Source: Baffinella frigidus (taxonomy: Eukaryota > Cryptophyceae > Cryptomonadales > Baffinellaceae). From it: a DNA stretch of 15,918 nt. Positions within the stretch are counted from its first letter, which is position 1, and each line of letters starts with the position of its first letter. The notes under the pieces are model-generated. The model ran no database searches. It was given only the letters and a program-made list of their open reading frames with translations, and was not told the origin of the DNA. The position numbers and the translations under genes are program-made. The stretch spans positions 43,780 through 59,697 of the forward strand of contig MU647501.1 of the NCBI GenBank assembly GCA_026770585.1, in the 5' to 3' direction. Below are positions 1 to 8,200 of the stretch, piece by piece.

Positions 1-126
1 GCCGCATTTCGCGGGTTTGGCGGAGGGGGCGCGGGTGCGGCAGATGAGGAGGATGGGGAGGAAGAGGAGCAAGTAGAGGCCTCCGAGGAGGTGCGTGTCG
101 TGCGCGGCTTCCACCAAGGGGAGCAT
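1..126 (-). CDS. Candidate membrane-helix exon, runs off left edge
   Basis: Read leftward from 126 to the window edge: 42 open codons in the phase expected from the exon at 787-867. MLPLVEAAHDTHLLGGLY is followed by a strongly hydrophobic stretch (LLLFLPILLIC) and a basic tail, i.e. one membrane span. Acceptor GAGCAG, without a strong pyrimidine tract. The opposite strand reads as an acidic Glu-rich stretch, which is the expected mirror of Leu-rich sequence, so strand choice is not secure. Confidence 0.4.
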   Translation of the reverse strand, partial: MLPLVEAAHDTHLLGGLYLLLFLPILLICRTRAPSAKPAKCG

Positions 127-372
127 CTGCTCACGCGCCTTTCTTCAGTCGGTCTGCGCTCGCCGGAATGTGTTTCACATCATGTTTTTCGGACGCGTTA
201 GTGCCGGAGTTCCTGCCTGAATGGATTCTATGTCGAGCCGAGTTAGGAGTTTCGAGCAGCCTCAACCCCTCACGCGACTCCGTGTCCCTGTGCCTCACGA
301 ATCTCGGTATGTCTAAGCCCCTTTCAAATCTCGAGTGGTATTCCTGTCTCAGTGTAATTGACAACCCCGAAC

Positions 373-560
373 CCTGATCCCTGAGCCATAACCCCCATGC
401 CACTCCCTTACCCGGGTGTGAGGTTCAGTGCTTGGGGTTGAGTGCTAAGGGTTCAGGGTTTAAGGCTTAGGGGTTGGCAACTGGGTGGTTTTATTTTGGG
501 TTTAGGGTTAAGGGGTTTGGGTTTTGGGTTTTGGGTTTTGGGTTTAAGGTAGGGAACTTG
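373..560. repeat. Telomere-like heptamer tract, G-rich on plus
   Basis: Degenerate GGGTTTA/GGGTTTT units with scattered intact TTTAGGG. In the minus-strand gene model this would be intronic. Confidence 0.7.
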
Positions 561-595
561 GCGAGAGCGGGCAGGGTCGGGATCGGTGACGCGAT
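557..595 (-). pseudogene. Relic of exon 787-867 (3' half)
   Basis: CTTGGCGAGAGC..GACGCGAT at 557-595 repeats 787-825 with a few substitutions. On the minus strand both read ASxIPTLPALAK. The relic is followed by TT instead of the GT donor. Confidence 0.6.
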
Positions 596-654
596 GCCTA
601 TCATCTTGGAGAAGCTCTAGGACCAACCCTGCCGTGTCCAGTCCTATGTCCCTG

Positions 655-750
655 GTTTAGGGTTATCCCTAACCCGTAACCCCCCACCCTACAGCTTGGG
701 TGCCCTGGGCAAAACACTCCTAAAACCTAAACCCTAGACCCTAGACGGAC
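655..750. repeat. Short telomere-like tract
   Basis: GGTTTAGGGTTA then CCTAAACCCTAGACCCTAGA: both orientations occur within 100 bp. Confidence 0.55.
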
Positions 751-786
751 CCTACTGTGAGGGCAACAAGATGGGAGGGGGCAAAC

Positions 787-867
787 CTTGGCGAGAGCAG
801 GGAGGGTCGGGATGGCTGACGCGATCGTCGCCGAGATCGGGTCGTGCAGGTCCGGGATCCCGTACAC
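787..867 (-). CDS. Candidate internal exon of divergent gene
   Basis: Read leftward from 867: 27 codons, VYGIPDLHDPISATIASA then IPTLPALAK, phase 0-0. Acceptor TCCACAG, donor AAG|GTTTGC. The sequence is an apolar helix-like segment. A degenerate copy of its 3' half sits at 557-595, downstream in this gene's sense, and has lost the GT donor. This is the same pattern as the kinase exon relics and favours this strand. Family not recognised; a plastid envelope protein is one guess with no direct support. Confidence 0.4.
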
Positions 868-1449
868 CTGTGGACGCGACACTTCAGCGCTCCAGTACAA
901 ATGAGGACACGACAGGTCACAGAGCTGAGAGCTCCAGTACACCTGCCCACGCCCTTGAGGTGCACCCCACTTGCTCTCTCGTGTGCTCTCGCTGCCGCCG
1001 ATGCTGTTCTAGTTCTCGCCGATGCTGCTGGAGTTCTGACACCCATCCACGTAACACGCTGCACTGGACCGGGCAGGTGTTGTTTCGCGCCAGGACGGCG
1101 GCTGAACCGGTGGTCTTACTATCCCTGCCCGGTTCAGCCTCCATCAGCAACGGCGATGATGCGATGACAGTCGCACGGGGAACTCGCTCAACGTGCACCC
1201 GTTCGCAGATCTGATGGGCCCTTCTTCCCTGGACCTACCTAGGAGTAGCAGATTTGCATCCACACGCCACGAGGACCCGAGGATTCTTTACACGCCACGG
1301 GCGATCTGAGTCCTCCGCAATCCCACGCGGGAGGCCAGCGTTGGACCCGGCCGAGATCTCTGATGCATGGAGCCCTGGGCGGGAAGAACACTGCCTGTCC
1401 GGCGACGGCCTTCGATCACCAGGGCTTCCTCTTCCTAAGTTATGGCCAC
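868..1449. other. Probable intron space of the minus-strand gene, no recognised exon
   Basis: Open frames exist on both strands here but none resembles a known family. The compositional bias is mild. Confidence 0.3.
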
Positions 1450-1531
1450 CTTGATTCCGAGGCTCACGGGGTCCTGGAGAAGCGGAATGAGAGATAAGGT
1501 GGGGGGGGGGCAGGGTGGGGTGTCGCGGTAC

Positions 1532-1591
1532 CGCGTGGAAGGCGGCAGCGGAGCCGACGAGGGTTGAGAGCAGGAGCATGACCACAGACAT
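1532..1591 (-). CDS. Candidate first exon of divergent gene: signal-peptide start
   Basis: Read leftward from 1591, 20 codons: MSVVMLLLSTLVGSAAAFHA. This is a signal peptide pattern (hydrophobic core, small residues, then Phe), and AAAF resembles the ASAF-type cleavage motif of plastid-targeted proteins in algae with secondary plastids. The proposed donor GCG|GTACCG is of the same GTACC type seen twice in the kinase gene. It is followed by a C-rich tract and CTCCAG|GAC at 1473, which would give a phase-0 next exon. The frame can also be read without that intron as a 162-codon open frame down to 1235 that I do not recognise. No product can be assigned. Confidence 0.35.
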
Positions 1592-2064
1592 GGGGATCGA
1601 TCGTTGCCACAACGAGGAGAAGGAGACCGTTGGGCAAAATTCAAAAAAAGCAAATTGCCAAGGGAGCAGATCAAAAGTTGTCGTCGACCCCCTATTTTTT
1701 GTCAAAAGTTGATTAAGCACCAAAGTTTGAGTTTTTTTCCTCTGAACGGGCCCGCCTCAGGTATCGCAAAAAATGCTTTTGGGTCATCCACACAGGTTGT
1801 GAGCTGTTTTTTTCGGCCACTTTTGACAGATAAGTACACAGGGTAAATGACTTGAGAGACGATGTTGACTTTCGTAAGTAAACCTCACAACTTCGGGCGG
1901 GTTTGGGATCAGTGCATGAAGGAGCGGACGCGTCTTTCTGAGAGATCTCCTAAGAAGACCTGCCGCCTCGATGGCTGTCACAGCCTGATCTGTACCTTCT
2001 TGTGAGTCGTTTGGGTGCCCACTGGCGCTGGTGAGGTTGGGCCTGGGCGGGGGGGGGGGTTAAG
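1592..2064. promoter_or_regulatory. Intergenic gap between two divergent starts
   Basis: 473 bp between the minus-strand start at 1591 and the kinase start at 2065, so any promoter for both would lie here. It contains T/A-rich stretches around 1640-1860 and an uninterrupted run of G just before the kinase ATG. I do not recognise a TATA box or a named factor site. Its role depends on the minus-strand gene being real. Confidence 0.35.
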
Positions 2065-2238
2065 ATGGAGGAACAAGCCAGGGTGCGATGCGGGATATAC
2101 ATGGCGGCGAAGAAGCGGCCCAAGTTCGACTCGTTTGTAGAGTATGCGAGCTCGCAGGGGGTAGAGTTTGTGGATTTGGACCTCGAAGATGACGCGTCCA
2201 CAGACCCGCCAACAAACCTGCACGCCATCCTCCACAAG
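2065..2238 (+). CDS. ITPK: ITPK exon 1 (start codon, N-terminal domain)
   Basis: 58 codons. The start ATG has a purine at -3 and G at +4 (AAGATGG). A G-run lies just upstream, not a pyrimidine tract, so this reads as a start and not a splice acceptor. It encodes VRCGIYMAAKKRPKFDSF, matching the first beta strand and lysines of ITPK, then GVEFVDLDLE, and ends ILHK. The donor is AAG|GTGCCG. The following 97-bp intron (2239-2335) ends GCAG; cutting there gives LHK-ITDD, the family junction LHKLTD. Confidence 0.85.
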
Positions 2239-5200
2239 GTGCCGCTGCACCCAGGCTCACCATTTGTCCCGTCGCCTCCTTCGCACAGCCTCGCCGTCCA
2301 CCCTTCTGACTGCTCGCCGCTTGCCGTCCGAGCAGATCACGGACGATGTGGCGAACATGGACACGGACGCGTCAGCACGGAATAGGGTAGGAAATCTTGC
2401 GAAAATCGTCGCGGCAAACCCTGCGGTACCCCCTCCTCCTACATCTCAGTCTATTTGGACTCACCAATTTGGCGAGCCCGGGCTCTTTCCCGCTCCAAAG
2501 TCGACGGATGTGTACCGTACATGCAGCATGTCAATCAGAACAGTCGGTCAACCCGAGTGGGGCAGAGCTAGACCCCCTTTGCCCGAAGATAGTGTGCACT
2601 CGCGCGAGTTCTCTGAGAACACGCGAGGACATCCCAACGTCGAGAGGGGATCTGGAAGGAGGGGCACATGTCCTCCTCCCCCCGACGGTGTGGGCTCACA
2701 CAGCGAGTGCGAGAGAGGTGGTAGGGGGCGCGGTCTCGAGGGTTCTGCCAGGGGGGGGTCACGAGGGGAGTTTTTGCTGCTCGGGCAGGAGGGGTGTGTG
2801 CTCCTCTCCTCACCTCCTCCGAGGAGTTTGGAGCGGGTGTTTGTGGAGGTGGAGGTGGGGGGGGTTGCAGGGGGCAGTGCGGGGGGGGGTCGCGGGCTGG
2901 GGGTTGCGAAGGGTGGGGAGAGTGGGGCGGGGGATTCCCGTGGGATGGGTCACGCGTGCGCCTTCACGTGCGCGGGACTACCCCTCTTTCCCTCACGCCA
3001 CAACCCACCCCTTTTTTGCACACGCAAACGCCGTGAAGCACCCCGCTTTTACTCAAGAAAACGAGCCACACCAGGCGCGGGTGGTGGATAAGGTGGAGGG
3101 GCTGGGGCCGCTGCTGAGCCGCACGGATATGCAGCGGGTGTTAGAAGCTGCCACCGCCGAGTGCAAGGTCTGTCCTGAACCCTCCAAAAGTTGATTTGCC
3201 TAAGGAATCCTTGATTTATCTCCGAAAGTGGCCGATGCGTGGTGGAAATGTGTGAAGTGGCCGCAATTCCCGGATTGCTTGTCACCCTGGGCTGGTGAGG
3301 CGCACGGACATGCAGCGGGTGTTAGAAGCTGCCACCGCAGAGTGCCAGGTCGCAACTGGGAGCCCAACCCCCAAACCCTAGACCCTAGACCCTAGACCCT
3401 GAACCATAAACCATAAAACCTGAACCCTGAATCCTACGTAGGGTTCGCCCTAAAGCTCAGGGCTTGGGGTTTGGGGTTGAGGGTTCGAAAGGTTGAGGGT
3501 CGAAGGTTGAGGGTGAACCCTAGGTAGGATTGAGGGTTTGGGAATTAGGGTTTCGATTTTAAGGTTCAGGGATAACCTTAGGTAGGATTGAGCGTTGAGC
3601 GTTTGGCGTTTCGCGTTGAGTGTCTGTCTATGTGAATGTGAAGTGAGAGGTGTGGAGGCTTGTGCTGGAGGCTGCGACCGCAACCCCTAAAACCTACCCC
3701 CCAAATCCTCAACCCTAAACCGTAAATCCTAAATCCTGAACCCTCAACCCCAAACCCTGAACGAGTGATCTGGACCCTGAACGAGTGATGTGGACTCACC
3801 TGCCTGAGGAACCTCGTGGTCAATCGTGGTCACTATTTCATCCGGACGAGAGAGAGAGACTTGATTTAATTAATAGCCTTTATCAAATAGTCATGGCAAC
3901 ACGGCCGGCATGGATGCACCCCCACAGAGGCTTCTGCGTCTGAGGAGGGACGCCGAGAGAGGCCATGCGTCTGAGGAGGGACGCCGAGAGAGGCCATGCA
4001 CGCGGGGCCGCTGCTGAGCCGCACGGACATGCACGCGAGTAGTTGATTTAAATGCTCGCTCGCATAGGGAATTGGAGCCTTCCTTGAGAACCTAAGCCAA
4101 CGGCTCCAATTCCCTATGGGCTGAGAGCACTTCTGGGCCCAGTCCAAGTGGCCAAGTGGCGACACACCATCCTAGGCTGTTAAGAACAATCCTACGTGAT
4201 CAGGGTGGGGTCTTTACATGGGTCTTTACAAGTGAGGTACCTCTGTGGTCGCCAGGGTTCCCTAAACCCTAATCCCTAATCCCAAAACCCTGCATCAAGA
4301 TTCGAGCGGTTGAACACATGAGGGTGCGGGTTCCTTATGCGTGTTCCTGAATGAGAGGTACGACCTGTACGGCAGGGTTCAGTCCCGCCAATTTGTCCTA
4401 AGCGCAAGCCGACGGTTCGGTGTGGGTTCTCACCTCCGCTCTACACCCTGTTCGCCAGGGCTCGTACACACGTACACACTTCATGTCGGCTGGGGTCCGT
4501 ACAACTCTCAAGTCGGCAGGGGACTGTCCCCCTGCCGACTCGAGGTTTTCACTGAGAGGTGCCCCAGTGGCTGGTGGAAGACTGCACCACCCTCCAACGA
4601 ACAATCCTCAATCAGCTAAGGTACCGTGCGGGTTCTTAACTCCTCACGCGGGTTCCCAATGCGGGTTCATAAAACCTCGATACCAAAAACCTCGATACGG
4701 CAGGGGTCGGTGCGCGTGCCCAAGTGGCTGGTGCCAGACTGCACACTCCTAGCCTCCTAACAACAATCCTGCCTCACGCTCCGAGTTATTAAATACATGA
4801 TCAGGGTACGTGTTCCTACCGCGGGTTCCTCGCGTGGGGTCTTCAACTCTCTGTGTTTGCAGGGGTCGGTGCGGGTGCCCAAGTGCCTGCCGTCACACTA
4901 CACCACCCCACTCTCCTAACAACACGCGGTTATTAAATACATGAGGGTGCGGGTTCCCAAGAAGGTTTGCTCGCGCGGGTTGCTCACACCTGAGTGATTG
5001 GCAGGGGTCGGTGGGGGTGCCGAAGTGGCTGGCGACAGACTGCAAAGTGCTCCCGGCAGCTCTCGAGGCGGACCTGGCAGCACACAGCATGGCGCCTCCC
5101 TACCTCTGCAAATACCAGGACGTACCTCCCCACACCCTACACCCTAAACATTAGGACAAACCCTAGTCTGCGCAGCTGGACGTCGTCCCCCCTTCTTCCC

Positions 5201-8200
5201 CCCCCCCCCCCCCCCCCCCAGGTTGGTAAGGTGACCTTGCCGCCCACAGCATGCCACCCCGGTAGGCGACCTTGCCGCCCACAGCATGGCACCCCGGTAC
5301 CTCTCAAACACCAAAACGTACCCCCCCACACACACACGTCTGCCGAGGCGCACGCCGCCTCAACCCCTGCACGGCGGCGGCGGCGAAAGGTTGAGGCTGC
5401 ACGCCCGTGCGGGTGTAGGGTCGAGGGGTTAGCTGCATGCCCCCACGGCTGTTCCTGGATCCGTCAGAGGTTTGCAAACGCCAAGAAAATACCACATAAA
5501 CCCACACGTCCACCCGAACACCCAAAACTCCAAACTCCCAGAACCTGAACCCTCAACCCTAAGCTCTAAACGCAACGACCAGGCGTGCGGGATCGCAAAC
5601 GCGCACGACATGGCGGTCTTGCACTCGGCCGCCCAGCTCTCGGCGCTCCCCATCTCAGCGCCTGTCACCATGCAGGTCCCCTTCGCGTTGCGCATTCTAG
5701 CTTTCGAGTGGATGGTTAGAGCTTGAGCGTTGACGTTTTAGAGTTCAAAGTCCAGAGTTTGCTAAGAGGTAGAAGTTTTGAGTTGAAGGGTTTAGGCTTT
5801 AGGCTTTAGAGTTAAAGGTTTAGGGTTAAGGGGTGTTGAGGTGTTGAGGTGTTGGGGTGTAGGGTTTGGGAGCGCGTACGGCATGGTGGTTTAGGGTTTA
5901 GGGTTTAGGGTTCAGCGCGGCATGGCCGTGTTACACTCGGCCGCGCTGCTCTCGGCGGCCGCGCTGCTCTCGGCCGCGCAGCTATCGGCGCTCTCCGTCT
6001 CTGCGCCTGTCACGATGCAGGTCCGCGTAAACCCTGAACCCTCAACCCCAAACCTTAAACCCTAAACCCTAAACCCTAAACCCTGGATCGAAAACTCTAA
6101 AGCCTAAAGCCTAAAACCTCAAGCCTCAAGCCTGAACGCTAAAGCCTAAACCCTAAACCTTCAGCCCTGAACAAACCCTGAACCCTAAACCCTAAACCCT
6201 AAACTCTAAACCCTAAACCCTAAATCCCAAACCCTAAACTGCCCCGAGCGACCAGTAAATCAATCACTCTGAACCCTGAACCCTGAACCCGAAACCATGA
6301 ACCCTAAACCCCAAACCCTAATCCAAAAACCATAAACCGTAAACCATAAATCATAAATCATACGCCATAAACCCCAGACCCCAAACCCTAAACCCTAAAC
6401 CCTAAACCCTAAACCCTAAATCCTAAACCCTAAACCCTAACCCCCAAACCCGAGCAGGAGTACATTAATCACGGGGGGATTCTGTGGAAAGTGTACGTGA
6501 TTGGGGACAAGCACTACATAGTCAAGCGGCGGTCGTTGCCGGTGGGTCCCAAAACACCACCCTCCACCCAATCTTATGGCCCCCCCTCATACATTACATC
6601 TCACACTTGCATTGGCATTGGAGCCATTTCGTTTTTTCAGGGTTCAGAATACCTGGATTTATAGAGGAAGTCTTTTAGATGGACGCGATGCGAAATGGAT
6701 TGTTTTGTATGGATTGGCATTGGGGGCACTTCATTGGCAAACGGTCGTTGCCGGTGCACCCCCTGCTCGCGTGGGATAGATTCGATGAGATTGGCAATGC
6801 GATTGGCAAGAGATTCGATGAGATTGGCAATGCGATTGGCAAGAGATGAAGGCGTTGCCGGTGCACCCCACGCTCTATCTCTACCACCCAATTTCATCCA
6901 GTCTATCCCGGGCGGTGCATTGTTTTGGTACGAGACAGGCCTTTATCAATACAGCCCTTCATTATCATCAACCCTCATTGGTACATCACGGTGTCTCCCG
7001 CTAGTCATTGAGAAAGCTCTCTCTCTTTCTCTCTCTGTTGGTATTGATCAAAGTCTGTCTCTCTAGGCATCGATAAAGGTCTCTCTGTCCTTATGCCGCT
7101 ATTCATGCAGGTATCTCTCTTTGTGTTGGCCATAATAAAGGCCTCTTCTCTCTCTCGTGTTAATTCAAGGTCTCTCGCTCATGCTCGCCATGCTGGTGTT
7201 GAAATCTTCCTCTCCCTCTGTCCCTCTCCCTCTCCCTCTCCCTCTCCCTCTCCCTCTCCCTCTCCCTCTCCCTCTCCCTCTCCCTCTCCCTCTCCCTCTC
7301 CCTCTCCATCTCTCCCCCCCCCCCCTCTATATCGTGGTGTGAAGAAAGGCCTCTCTCTCTCTCGCTCTGAACAGGACATGAACGGGGAAGAAGAGCCGCT
7401 GCTATTCAACAGCCACCGCATGCAGGACATCGTCGCGGAGGTTCCAACCCCGAAACCCGAAACCCAACACCCGAAACCCGAAACCCGACACCCGAAACCC
7501 GAAAACCCGAAACCCGAAACCCGAAGCCCAACCACCTGACATCGTTGCCGAGGTTGCACACCCGAAACCCAAAAGCGCAAGGTCACCGAGGTCCGAAACC
7601 GGTTGCTCAGCCTGAGTTGATCTGGTCTCCTCAATATCAGGAGACCGGAAGTTGACTTGCCTGTTTTCTGGTACCGACGGTCCCCCGTACGACTGGTGAG
7701 ACTATTCTCAGCGTTTCCTGCTACAACCGGCGTGGGGTGTATTGTTTCCGGTTTGGAACAGGCACCGCATGCCGGACCTCTCCTCGGAGAGATTGCTTCC
7801 AACATAGAGAGAGAGAGAGACCGGCACCAATACCGGGGATTCTCCGGAATGGGGTTCCCCGAACAACGACACCCCCCACCCTGTCCTCGTCCTCGTGTGA
7901 AAACTCGTCGGTTTTAGGGTGGTTTAGGACCTGGTCGATTTTAGGGTAATTTATCACCACTGGTCGATTTTGGGGTGATCCAGCGTACGGTGTCGGCCAC
8001 ATTTTAGTGTAATTTAGCAACTGGTCGAGTTTGGTGTGATTTAGCTCTACGGCAGGCCATAGGGCTCCTCCTTCCGCCGCCGTGGACTCGACCGCTGGCC
8101 CCGCGGGTATGTCTTGTTCTTCTTCTTCTTCTTCTCCTTTGTTACTCTCAGACTCGAGATGAGTGATCCAAGAATCTATGAGTCGCGGGTAGGTCTTCTT

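Noticed and set aside
1-198. Plus-strand acidic open frame at the left edge
   Set aside because: Glu-rich reading is the mirror of the Leu-rich membrane helix on the minus strand; the minus reading fits splice signals and phase with 787-867. Kept as an alternative only.
2168-3194. Long plus-strand open frames of 307 and 265 codons
   Set aside because: They overlap kinase exons 1-3 in wrong frames or run through intron 2; composition is that of G-rich repeats, with no family motif.
6029-6450. Chromosome-end telomere
   Set aside because: Heptamers are degenerate, interstitial, in both orientations, and lie between coding exons of one gene.
7179-7805. 208-codon minus-strand frame rich in Gly-Glu
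   Set aside because: It is the complement of the CCCTCT microsatellite and CCCGAAA tract, not a protein.
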